From assembly GCA_033032175.1 (NCBI GenBank), contig CM065322.1:13702001-13766000 (forward strand): a stretch of DNA of 64,000 bases, read 5' to 3'. Both the position numbers and the translations under genes were made by a program. Origin of the DNA: Saturnia japonica. Its lineage: Eukaryota; Arthropoda; Insecta; Lepidoptera; Saturniidae. How positions within the stretch are numbered: position 1 is the first letter of the stretch; each line of letters opens with the position of its first letter. The notes below the pieces were generated by a model, which saw only the letters and a program-made list of their open reading frames with translations, had not been told where the DNA came from and did no database searches. Shown one piece after another: positions 33,201-42,250 of this stretch.

Positions 33201-33850
33201 TGTACTAACATCTGTCCACAGCCTAGCACACTAATTGCCGCTCCGTTACCTACAATTACTGACTTTTGTGTAGTAGTTGAAAATGATGAAAATAAAGTTT
33301 TATCACAACATATATGTTCAGTAGCTCCAGAGTCCACAAGCCACATAGATTTATGATATTGTTCCCTTGAATTCGACACTACAAAGGCATTACTTTTCTT
33401 ACTTTCCTTATTTTTCTTAAACCAACATTGCGCTTTATTGTGTCCACCTTTACCACAGTAAAAACACTTGTTAATGATTTTATTACTGTGTCCTTCACTA
33501 TTACTTTTTTTATTTTTACACTCACTTGAATAATGTCCTAATTTACGGCACTTGTAGCACTTTATGTTCCTTTTGTCCTTTACAACAAAAGCAGAAGATG
33601 GTCTAGTCTGTTGGCATGCTTCACTCTTATTCTGAAGCCTTTCCTCTTCTATTAATAATCTAGCCACCAAATTATCAATTGTTTGTTTATCATCAGGGGC
33701 TGATTCCCATGCTGATACAAAGTGTTTGTACTCATCGGGCAATGACATCAGCACTTTAGTTATAACAAATTTATCTGAGACTGGTTCGCCCATTTGTTTT
33801 AGCTGGTTCTGGAGTTCTTGAACTTTTGATAAAAATACTGACATCTCCAT
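30248..33850 (-). CDS. copia A Gag-Pol polyprotein (gag C-terminus, protease, integrase, RT, RNase H)
   Basis: A 1,200-residue open frame. The gag helical region (1-75) is followed by two CCHC knuckles (98-111, 129-142), where copia often has one. The protease active site is LVDSGATEH with D173. The integrase zinc domain uses H306/H311 and C336/C339, and the catalytic residues are D366 (HVDTCG), D429 (LRSDNG) and E465 (NGKAEREN). RT has D797 (YQMDVTGAFLYGE) and YVDD at 880-883. RNase H shows YCDADWGG, a STTGYMF block and SSTESEY. All catalytic residues are present, so pol looks intact. The true start lies upstream in the frameshifted gag N-terminus. Confidence 0.93.
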   Translation of the reverse strand: MEMSVFLSKVQELQNQLKQMGEPVSDKFVITKVLMSLPDEYKHFVSAWESAPDDKQTIDNLVARLLIEEERLQNKSEACQQTRPSSAFVVKDKRNIKCYKCRKLGHYSSECKNKKSNSEGHSNKIINKCFYCGKGGHNKAQCWFKKNKESKKSNAFVVSNSREQYHKSMWLVDSGATEHICCDKTLFSSFSTTTQKSVIVGNGAAISVLGCGQMLVQVYNGSEWIDTTLNNVLFVPELKTNLFSVNRASDKGYVIVTDDNSCRFYKNNKVCAIANRNGSSYYMVFRFKYESANITKTTKDTLYEWHEKLAHQNFDYVKKFLVNNDIAVKQTSIPKCESCLEGKIHRLPFSNSGSITTKTCELIHVDTCGPMEEISVGGSKYFVLMKDDYSNYRYVYFVKNKIEIKWCLEDFIHKAENMTGNRLKILRSDNGLEFINKEVKEMLSKRGISHQSTVPYTPQQNGKAERENRTLVEAARTMLYAKNLPKKLWAEVVHTAAYVLNRTGKSKEDGRSPYEVWTNKSFDIHQLEVFGTKFYSHIPKEKRRKWDIKGEKGYMVGYSDDVKGYRIYFSKRNMVEIKRDIIFLEEEKNENKEPIVQINLQDYCEKNEETDNNIQEPHVQSELDTKNPKEDITMINCELGSEYEPSDDESSSNLSETEESYQRQRSRRVRKQTSFYHCHNVYSDASEPCTYEEAMKRKDASEWCDAMNRELETLKENNTWTVCDLPENEKIISSKWVFKIKRVNDIFQHKARLVARGFEQCDNLDFNEIYSPVAKLSTFRLFVVIATRLNLKIYQMDVTGAFLYGELNETVFISLPKGAYSGNNNIVKLNKSLYGLKNSPKSWNNIFNSVLVNEGFVRSNCDSCLYMKCNAKDKLFVLIYVDDVLYFGTSNKLITQFKDVLNREFKMKDLGIVTEFLGINVKQNLETGITELNQRNYLEIILKRFNMENCKPMYTPIDPNFNVKLFENCNQSINKDIEKLCRQIIGCLMYAVSGTRPDLCFAISLLSRYQKCANNMLLTALKRVLRYVKYTLDYKLTYNCKGIILKGYCDADWGGDLKDRKSTTGYMFMFSECLISWCSKKQMSVSLSSTESEYVAMSMAASEACWLINILKEFGIINSCSVDMYCDNQSAISVACTDNVKRLKHIDIRYHFIKDLIKNNKIRLKYIKSSEQPADMLTKALSRELISRYLKKCGILNIEL

Positions 33851-34193
33851 ACCATTATCATATTTAAATTGGAAAAACCTTTGTTATATTATGTGGATAT
33901 TTGTTTCACTCTTTTGCTCATAAACACTGCAATTTTCTCCACATCTCGGCGGAAGTTGAACAAGAAATAATGTGTAACATAACGTTTTCAGCCATTCTGG
34001 TAACCAACAGTGTCTGAGCTTTGGCATCTTTGGATTCCCAAACTGCTCGATCACTTGCATCCTCAGGTTTTGTGCTGCGTCCATCAACTATATCTATCCA
34101 ACCTTGACCTCGCAATAAGACGGTTGTTTGAAATTTCCAAATATTCCAATTACTGGATCCTTCCAACTTAATGACGTTGTGATTTCCTTCCAT
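33851..34193 (-). pseudogene. copia A gag N-terminus, two small frame breaks
   Basis: ATG at 34191-34193 starts MEGNHNVIKLEGSSNWNIWK, the usual copia gag opening, and continues to SAEMWRKL near 33935. The reading then moves to SVYEQKSETNIHI and moves again to FFQFKYDNG before joining the long pol frame. Both shifts lie within about 60 bp. Given identical LTRs these may be recent mutations or consensus errors. Confidence 0.8.
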
Positions 34194-34355
34194 TTTGCTT
34201 TTCTATTATTCCTGCCTCGCTCAATTCCAGAACAAGTATATTTCTTTCTCGACGTAGGTAGCTCCCAATATAAAAACGGGCAACCTCACTTTTTCGTGTG
34301 ATGTCGATATAACAATTTGTCTGTTAATTTTATTAAATCATTCAGGATTATATGT

Positions 34356-34369
34356 CTGGGCCCATAACC
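34356..34369 (-). promoter_or_regulatory. copia A primer-binding site, initiator tRNA-Met anticodon arm type
   Basis: On the element strand GGTTATGGGCCCAG directly follows the 5' LTR. It is complementary to CTGGGCCCATAACC, the anticodon arm of insect initiator tRNA-Met (CAU anticodon). Drosophila copia is known to prime from an internal fragment of this tRNA rather than its 3' CCA end, and the match implies the same mechanism here. Confidence 0.8.
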
Positions 34370-34577
34370 TGTTACAATTAAAATAAAATATACAGATCTG
34401 AAGCAAAATGTTTTCTTTATTGATTTACTTTTACAAGCCACAATATGACAGCTACACGCTAACACACCAGAGAGAGAAGCCATATTGAATACTACCATAA
34501 CTACCATTACCATAGACTATAAAACTTTACCTTTATTATGGATGTAATTACATTGCTATAATACTAATATTTTAACA
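34370..34577 (-). repeat. 5' LTR of copia A
   Basis: This is the partner of 29880-30087, with the same length and apparently the same sequence. CTATT at 34578-34582 is the second target duplication. Confidence 0.9.
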
Positions 34578-34582
34578 CTATT

Positions 34583-34919
34583 ATTACATTATGAGAACTC
34601 ACCCCAGCGGGTCCAAGTAGTTTTCACTAGTTAAAGTACGAAACGTAAGATTGGATCGTGAGCCATGACAATAATTAATATACGCGTAGACAGCAACTCA
34701 CAATTAATAGGTGACGCGGCCGAACCTTATAACAGCTCAGGCGCATCTAACTGAAGAATCTCGAGCACTCTCGAAGACGCCCGATAGCGATCCAGCCGTA
34801 AATGTCTTTGGGTACCGTACGAGCGTTAAATGATTTGTACAAAACCGTTTCTATATTTTAATAAAAGACCAGGTTCTGTTAATTTTTTTTTATTACGTTA
34901 TTGTAGATATAACGTTACA
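34583..34919 (+). repeat. right half of the solo LTR
   Basis: It continues the unit begun at 29460. AATAAAAG lies about 60 bp before its GTTACA end, consistent with a + strand LTR polyadenylation signal. AACA at 34920-34923 matches 29456-29459. Confidence 0.7.
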
Positions 34920-35933
34920 AACAGTGTCCCCATTCATTAAAAATATGTACCCATGACTATGACTTATATGACTATATGACTTTCTGGTATCTAAATCACC
35001 TGCAAAGTCAGAGTCAGAGTAGCTGATTAATTCAAAATTACCATTATAAACAATATACATTTCTTTTGTATTAATCAAATAACGTATTGTTCTTTTTAAA
35101 GTAGTTACATGTGTGGGACCTGGGTCATTGATATATCGGCTTACAACGTTCACAGCGTATGCTATATCAGGTCTAGATACAGATGTCAAGAATAACAATG
35201 CTCCCGCTGCCTCTCTATATGGAAAATTAATAGGCAAATTACTTGTATTTTTACATAATTGTATATTTACATCTGTAGGTGTACCACTACCCTTAGCATC
35301 TGACAAATTAAATTTACTTATCAATGATTCTATATAGTGTTTTTGATTTATACATATACATCTTTTTGTTTTATTTATTTCCATGCCAACAAATGAATTA
35401 AACTTTAAAATCTTTATATTAAAGTTATGTTTTAAATCATTCAATATTATAGATAAAATAAGTTTACTTTTGGATAACAGCAATCCATCATCAACATATA
35501 AAATTAAAAATACTTTGACATTATTAAAATATCCAACAAATACACAATTATCCTATTGGCATGATTTAAATCCATAAGTAACTAAAAATGAACAAAATTT
35601 CTTGTTCCAACATCTAGATGATTGTTTGAGACCGTTTATAGATTTAACTAACTTACATACTTTGGTTGGCTCAACTTCCACACCCTCTGGCACCTCCATA
35701 TATATCTCCTCAGATAGCTCACCATACAGGAATGCTGTTTTGACATCAAATTGTTCTATCTCAAGGTCATCTCTTGCTACTATACTAAGCAACAATCTAA
35801 TGGAGTCATACCTGGTAGTGGGGGAAAAAGTTTCCTTGTAGTCTAAACCCTTTTTCTATGTAAAACCACGAGCGAATAGTCTTGCTTTATATCTTTCAAT
35901 TTCACCTTCTTTATTCTCCTTTATACAGAATAC
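34920..35933 (-). pseudogene. copia B reverse transcriptase and RNase H start
   Basis: On the - strand: YKARLFARGF (35890), a stop, then LEIEQFDVKTAFLYGELSEE (35760-35700, first catalytic Asp) and KSINGLKQSSRCW. After a frame change, the region equivalent to the YVDD block is degraded near 35500. FVGMEINKTKRCICINQKHY, SRPDIAYAVNVVSRY and YSDSDFAGD follow, ending GYIFLMNGDTV at about 34930. The next codons of the protein lie at 29459, beyond the nested insertions. A tandem duplication of a short Ser/His segment sits near 34965. Confidence 0.8.
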
Positions 35934-37045
35934 TGTTATATTATTTATCTGGAAGATAATCTTATTTATCTTATTTAATATCTACTTTATATTATTCATA
36001 ATAAGTTCATTTGATTTACCTTATTATTGTTTTGGTGTACCTATTCTTTTATTTCCAGGATACCAATTAATGATAGGTTTATGTATTGATGCGTTTAGAT
36101 AATTTATAACTTGATAATTTTGGTTTAACAACAGCTTTGTTAATATTTTAGGTTCGTATTGTTTACATTGCAATATTATGACAATATCTGTCCTTGATAA
36201 TTCTTTGATAGTAATAGAGCATGCGCAGTTAGGAGTTTCTCAGGTATAGACAAATATTCTATCCAGGTTCTAGTTTAGCAAAATAAATCTATGATTAGAT
36301 TTATTTTGAAATTTTAAAATAAGAAAAGTCTAGGAAGATGAAATTTTGAATTCAAACGAAAATAGAAAATTAGAACAGGGAGGATGACAGATTTTTCAGG
36401 AAGGATCGGATCATGTGAGGGATGGTACGGCAGACCTTTGAATCGTAGTAACGTTTATATAATAATTATCAAGAGTTTTGATAAAACCAGGGAATTTGTA
36501 TTTCAGACCTTTGAATAGTTGATACGTTTATAATTTAAATATCTACAGTTTTGATAAAATAACTATTTTATGGGTGAAGTACCCTATTGAAGAAGACAAT
36601 AATATTCCAGGAACTTATACCTGGATTAATATATAAATTACTGATATAAATATTTTTGTTTCGCCATATCGAGAGCTGAACGGATTCCGACGTTCCACTT
36701 GATGCAGCGACGTCTTCACTTGGACTGAGCTTGTTCATACGGCTCACACCACGTTGTCCGCTGAGGGCGAGCCTCGTGATTCAATCTTGTTTGGCCTACC
36801 TACTCAACACGGAGAGATCCTAGGCAAGGATCTCTACGCTGAGCTGTCGGAGCAAGAAGAACGTCTCGGTTATGGACATTAAAATTGTGTACTAATAATT
36901 TGTAAAACCCATATTATCTGAAAATTGTAAGGTATGCTGGAAAATTATACATAACTATCCTAAATTATAAAACTTTCATTCATTTTACCTAAGTTTAGTT
37001 TATTCTCTATCTCTCTTCTTACCTATATTAAATTATAATCATAAT
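35934..37045. mobile_element. 1.1-kb noncoding insertion in copia B RT, flanked by AATAC
   Basis: The copia B codons for CKWV (37051-37065) and FCIKEN (35930-35913) are adjacent in the protein but 1.1 kb apart here. AATAC stands at both edges (35929-35933, 37046-37050). The insert begins TGTTATATT and ends AATCATAAT, with weak terminal inverted similarity, and encodes nothing. Inside are two imperfect copies of a ~60-bp unit (about 36433-36495 and 36508-36565) and a short hairpin around AGAGATCCT...AGGATCTCT (36811-36833). It may be a solo LTR or a non-autonomous DNA element. Confidence 0.6.
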
Positions 37046-38587
37046 AATACCCATTTACAAGTAATAGGCTTCTTGTCAGTTCTATCAGTTATTATCCAAG
37101 TTTTATTATTTTCATGTGACTGAAGCTCTTCGACAATAGCTTTCTTCCACTCACGACAATTGACACTATTTATTACCTCCTCAAAAGTATTGGGTATTTC
37201 CAACTAATTCAAATTGAGTTCCAAATGATTCTTTCGTCGTGGACGCAATGTGACATGTCTCCGATCCTTTTCATTTATTACAAAACTCATTGGAGGGTTA
37301 TATGTATAATCATTGTCTTCAATACTTTTCATACTATCATCTGACGATACTTCCTGAGGTATAATTTGATTCTGAGCCTCACATTGTGGGAATGACAATA
37401 TTGACTGTTCTTCTTCCAGTTCATTGATTTTCATTTCTGTGAAATTTTGACTTTTCTCTGGTATACTATGCTCTTCAAATTTGACATCCCGTGACACAGT
37501 TATTTTTCTGGTATTCTGATCATACATTCTGTAACTTTCATGTTCATATCCAACTAACAACATTTTGGTACTTTTCTTATCCAACTTCTTTCTTTTTTCT
37601 TTTGAAATATGTATATATCCTGTAGAACCAAATATTCTTATATGTTGAAGGTTCGGTTTGACTCCAAACCATAGTTCATAAGGTGACTGGCACATTAACA
37701 GTTTGACTTGATGAATTTCTATTTAATATATAGACTGCACAGTTGACAGCTTCTGCCCATAAATGTAAGGGTGTCTTTCGCATATAGCATAGATCTTGCA
37801 CTTTCCATGATAGTATGCAACTCTCTTTCAGCCCTGCCATTTTGTTGAGGGGTATAAGGGGCTGTACATTCATGACTTATCCCTTTACTTTCTAAAAATG
37901 ACCTAAATTCTTGGTTTACATACTCTCGACCATTGTCTGTATGTAGAATGCGCACATCATGTTGAAATTTATTTTTCACAATTGCATTATATTTTATAAA
38001 GTAGTTAAGCACTTCATTCTTATGCTTCATGAAGTAAACACAGCGATAACTTGTTACTACGTCTTTGAATAAAACAAAGTATTTCATTCCCGATACGGAA
38101 GGTTCCTCTATAGGACCACACACATCACTGTAAATAATGTCACCAGGTTGTGACAGTCCTCGTGTAGATTTCAAGAATGGCAACCTCGCTTGCTTTCCAT
38201 ATTGGCATGCTTCACAAATAAAGTTTTCATTTCCAGTCAATGTTATCGGAATTGTATCATTTTTACTCATGTTTTTAATTTCTTTAATATTCAAGTGGCC
38301 TAAACTCTCATGCCATACTTTAATATCTGTTTGCACAGTATTACAACACTCTTGTTTAATGGTTTTTATTTCCAATTCATATAAGATATTTTCTTTTAAT
38401 TGTGCACACATAACTACTACATTATTATTCATTATCATTGCTTTTTGATTATTTTTCACAATTAGATAACCTTTTCTAGTGGCAGCTCCTTCTGAGAACA
38501 AATTTCTTCGTAAGTCAGGCACATAAAGCACATTTTCTAATATACATTGTTCCCATTTACCATATACTAATTTATTTAGCAAAACAG
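37046..38587 (-). pseudogene. copia B integrase and RT lead-in
   Basis: The zinc domain carries WHESLGHLN and CEACQYGK near 38320-38190. The integrase core has D in IYSDVCGPI (near 38115), D in LHTDNGREY (near 37940) and E in NGRAERELH (near 37835). A shift near 37790 leads to YELWFGVKPNLQHIRIFG (37690) and the C-terminal region with VSRDVKFEE. An acidic linker follows, then EVINSVNCREWKKAI and TWIITD (37170-37080), the start of RT. Catalytic residues are kept. Breaks at 37719 and 37204 and the 1.1-kb insert disable it. Confidence 0.85.
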
Positions 38588-39212
38588 TGCCTTCACCATG
38601 GACTTCTATGTTGTTTGTTTCCTAATTTAACAGCTCTATTTATATCATGACCTTGAAACTCATTCAGTTCATTGAACCACTCACGCCTGAATGTCATATG
38701 CATTGATGCTCCACCATCCAAAATCCAAGCATCTTCTTCATGTACGGATAAAGAATGACTCTCCGCACTGAATGCTAACATATCATTTTGTTTCTGGTTT
38801 TTATTAAATGTTCTCTTTGGTTTCCTACAATCTCTGGCAAAGTGACCTCTTTTGTTACAGTTATGACATACAAATCGATGACTCGATTGTCTTTGAACAT
38901 TTGAAATATTTTGATTATTTCTTTGATTTTGATCTCTTGTTTGTACTTTTCAATTTGAAGTCACCAAAGCTGTCTCACTATTTGTGTCATTAATAAGGCT
39001 TGCTTCTTCATCTATTAAGCGTGAAGTCAGGTTTTGAATCGTTTGACTATCAGGATCAAGTGACAACCATGCTTGTCGAAGTGACCTGTATATTGGTGGT
39101 AGTGTGCTTAGAATTTTTGTTATTACTGCTGTATCACTGAGCTTCTCGCCAGATTCCCGTAGTTGTTTTGCTAAGCCTTCCCTTTAGAGACATGCTGTGC
39201 CATTGTATCACT
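38588..39212 (-). pseudogene. copia B gag C-terminus, zinc knuckle and protease
   Basis: The gag helical region (AKQLRESGEKLSDTAVITKI, 39175-39110) and SRLIDEEASL are followed by CHNCNKRGHFARDC (38870-38830). The protease loop reads WILDGGASMH (38725) where DSGAS or DTGAS is usual. The catalytic Asp is kept but the next residue is Gly, which may impair it. The gag N-terminus is missing: sequence above 39212 is the tail of a non-LTR element. Confidence 0.8.
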
Positions 39213-39455
39213 GGAACTATCAAAATCAAAATAATCTTTATTCAATTTAGGCCCTAAGAAGGCACTTATGAATGTCAAAACACTACTGCCGGTTCGGAAA
39301 ATATCCCTGACATCGAGAAGAACCGGTAAGAAACTCGATCGGGTTTATCTCTTTTTTTTTTTGTTAACTGTACAAATGTTACAAATATAACAGGTACAAT
39401 AATAATATATTAGTGGATGCACAGAGAGGGAGTCACTTCCAGACATCACTATCAT
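39212..39455 (-). other. 3' UTR and tail of the CR1-group element, or LINE tail plus SINE-like piece
   Basis: After the RT stop the element strand has ~95 bp, an A12 run (T12 at 39350-39361), then ~130 bp ending AATAAAG with a short ATTTTG tandem tail next to copia B gag. The end form resembles 3' ends common in lepidopteran LINEs. The internal A run leaves open that two elements abut here. Confidence 0.5.
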
Positions 39456-41018
39456 TCACATAATGATCACCCTATAATAACCATTTGACAGTAAAACCCG
39501 CTTGATATGGTCCTTGAACTTGTTGTCAGTTAAATCAGTAATGTGCTTCGGGATCTTGTTATAGAACCTAACACTATTACCTAAAAAACTTTTATTAGTC
39601 TTACTAAGTCTAAAACACGGTACGACTAATTTATCTTTATTTCTAGTATTTACATTGTGCTGATCTTTGACAAAATCCAGCTTGTCTAAGTTTTTACGGA
39701 CATACATTAAGTTATCAAAGATGTATTGGGAGGGCAAAGTTAAAATACTAAATTCCTGGAACTTGTTCTTTAGTGATTCGCGGGGTCTCATATTGTAAAT
39801 TGCTCGAACTGCCCGTTTTTGTAATATAAATATGGTATCTACCTCAGCTGCTGAACCCCACAGCAAAATACCGTAAGACATTAAGCTATGAAAGTAAGCG
39901 AAGTAGACTAACCTAGCGGTGGCAATATCTGTTAACTGGCGAATTTTGCGTACTGCGAATGCAGCAGAACTTAATCTTCCCGCCAAAGTTTTACTATGCG
40001 GACCCCACTGTAATTTTGAATCAAGGGTAATGCCCAAGAAGACAGTACCATCAACTAAGCCTACTAAATTCCCTTCTATCTTGATACTACTATCAACACG
40101 CCGAACATTGGGCAAGACAAATCTCATACATTTGGTTTTGTTTGCATTTAGTAGTAAATTATTTAAAGCAAACCATTCAGAGATTTTAAATAAGGTGTTG
40201 TTTAATTGCCTAAGCTCCGAATCTATTCTTTTCACTTTGAATATAAGTGAAGTGTCGTCTGCAAAAAGAACCATGCCAGCCACATTTTCAACAACGGACG
40301 GTAGATCGTTTATATAAACGAGAAACAAAAATGGTCCCAAAATCGAGCCCTGAGGGACGCCGACTCTAACCAATGATCCCGAAGAGGTTGCTCCATTTAC
40401 ACTTATTTTCTGACAGCGCTCTGTTAAATAAGAAATTAGGAGGTCGAGAGAAGTTTCACGCACACCATAGTGTTTTAGCTTAAGTATAAGCGTACTGTGG
40501 TAAACGCAGTCGAAGGCCTTTGAGAGATCACAGAACACACCGATTGCACCCTGCGACTCATCCCAAGCCCTATATATATGACTTAGCAGTGTTGCACCAG
40601 CGTCAGTGGTTGGTTTAGATTTTGTGAAACCATATTGCCGACTATCCAAAATCTGTTGTGCTTTGAAATATTGTACTAGCTGCTTGAGCATAATTTTCTC
40701 GAAAATCTTACTAATCGACGGAAGTACGGAAATTGGTCTATAATTTCCACGATTACTTCTACAACCTGATTTAAATAGAGGAACAACTTTACTTATTTTC
40801 ATTAAATTAGGGAAAGTCCCTGTTTTTATGCACTGATTGAATATATTAGCCAGATTTGGTGAAATATTGACAATTATGGACTGAACTACGATTACCGACA
40901 TAACCCAAATATCTTCAGTATTTTTTAAGTTTAATTGTTTAAAAGTCCTTATTATTTCACCTGCACTAACATATGTAAAATAAAATTTAGAATCCACAGG
41001 TGTAATAAGTTTATCCAA
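39456..41018 (-). CDS. CR1-group ORF2 reverse transcriptase
   Basis: A 520-residue open frame. RT blocks are VVPLFKSG (78), NYRPISVLPSISK (92), the first catalytic Asp in CDLSKAFD (163-170), VPQGSILGPFLF (221-232) and FADD (252-255). FLGITLDSKLQW (thumb) and the basic C-terminal region follow. No RNase H is present, as usual for CR1/Jockey-group elements. All catalytic residues are intact. Endonuclease lies just upstream in another frame, so ORF2 as a whole is interrupted. Confidence 0.88.
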   Translation of the reverse strand: MDKLITPVDSKFYFTYVSAGEIIRTFKQLNLKNTEDIWVMSVIVVQSIIVNISPNLANIFNQCIKTGTFPNLMKISKVVPLFKSGCRSNRGNYRPISVLPSISKIFEKIMLKQLVQYFKAQQILDSRQYGFTKSKPTTDAGATLLSHIYRAWDESQGAIGVFCDLSKAFDCVYHSTLILKLKHYGVRETSLDLLISYLTERCQKISVNGATSSGSLVRVGVPQGSILGPFLFLVYINDLPSVVENVAGMVLFADDTSLIFKVKRIDSELRQLNNTLFKISEWFALNNLLLNANKTKCMRFVLPNVRRVDSSIKIEGNLVGLVDGTVFLGITLDSKLQWGPHSKTLAGRLSSAAFAVRKIRQLTDIATARLVYFAYFHSLMSYGILLWGSAAEVDTIFILQKRAVRAIYNMRPRESLKNKFQEFSILTLPSQYIFDNLMYVRKNLDKLDFVKDQHNVNTRNKDKLVVPCFRLSKTNKSFLGNSVRFYNKIPKHITDLTDNKFKDHIKRVLLSNGYYRVIIM

Positions 41019-41039
41019 AAGTGATGCAGCGCCATGGGG

Positions 41040-42236
41040 TTATATTATATTTTTTGTTACTACTAAGGGTATATTTGTGAAATAATCCTGGAAAACAGTT
41101 GCTACCTCTGAACTGTTTGAGATATGTACTCCCTCGACGTTTAGATTAAGCGAATTATCATTTTTCCTATCTTTTCCTGTTTCTTTATTTATTATATGCC
41201 AAACAGTTTTAGTCTTATTACTAGATTTAAGAACTTTATTTCTTAAAAATATCGCTTTTGCAGCTCCACAAACACGTTTAAATATTTTAGAATAATATCT
41301 AACATAAGCATGAAATGAATCACTAGTTGTCAATGATTTCCTATAATATAAATCATATAGTCGATCACTACTTTTTATAATTCCTTTGGTTGCCTATTCA
41401 CTAAAAACCATTTTTTCCTAACACTAATAACCTTTGTTGGACAATGTTTACTAAATTCAGTGCTTATGATATTAAACAAGCTGCCGTAGTTAGTATTTGG
41501 ATCAATATCGTGTAAAACCTCTGCAGATAATTGCTGTTTAATGCTATCATTTAAACGATCTAATCAAGTGTCTGAAATAAGTCTAACCGTTCTCTTACAA
41601 TCACTGCTAGGTCTTCAGCAGTTTATTTCAACAAGTTGACCTTTATGGTTTTGTAATGATTTTGAAGTTACTAAAAATGTTGTCTATACAAGATGCAGTT
41701 TGGAACGTGGTTCTGGTTGGTTCATTAAAAAGCGGATCAAAGTTAAAAGACTTAAATAGCGATGTGAATGCAGTGACCTCCGGCGACGAATTTAAAATAT
41801 ATATATTAAAGTCACCACAGATCAAAACTGACTTATTGATATTAAATATTCTCTTTAATATTTCCTCCATAGTTTCTAAAAATAGTAATATATTTGATGA
41901 AGGAGGTCTGTAAACACATAATACAATTAATCCATCCATCTCGGCACAAGCCACCTCACAAATACGGTCTATTGAGAGACTACATATATCTTTTCTGTCT
42001 TTAAATTTGATATTATTATCGGTTAATATGATACAACCCCCACCGACAGCGATTGTACGATTATAAACACTAGCAACTGAAAAGTGTGTTATATTAAATA
42101 TCATCTTATCAGGTTTAAGCCAGGTTTCTGTAAAACATAATATATCTAGTCTCTCTCTGTGTAATAATAATTCTATATCTAATATTTTGCCCGAGAAGCG
42201 ATTGATATTTTGATGGTATACTGTTATGTTACCCTA
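41040..42236 (-). pseudogene. CR1-group ORF2 endonuclease (APE type) and linker, broken
   Basis: Endonuclease starts near 42234 with YHQNINRFSGK, the FTETWL block (catalytic Glu, 42135), then VYRPPSSN and ICGDFNIYIL (41820, catalytic Asp-Asn) and CIDNIFSN (41680). The reading is open from 42104 to 41643 and then shifts. A linker piece (41333-41040) has RYYSKIFKRVCGAAK and KTKTVWHIIN, as in ORF2 between endonuclease and RT. It nicks the target to prime reverse transcription. About three frame breaks separate it from RT. Confidence 0.75.
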
Positions 42237-42250
42237 CTCCTTGGTCATAT

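Larger units (their letters stand above)
29880..34577 (-). mobile_element. complete Ty1/copia retrotransposon A
   Basis: The element is 4,698 bp on the - strand. Its two 208-bp LTRs (29880-30087, 34370-34577) look identical by eye, and CTATT lies outside both (29875-29879, 34578-34582). A primer-binding site abuts the right (5') LTR and a polypurine tract (complement of 30088-30097) abuts the left (3') LTR. One 1,200-codon frame carries gag C-terminus to RNase H; the gag N-terminus is in another frame. It inserted into the solo LTR and is among the youngest insertions here. Two small gag frame breaks are the only visible damage. Confidence 0.92.
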
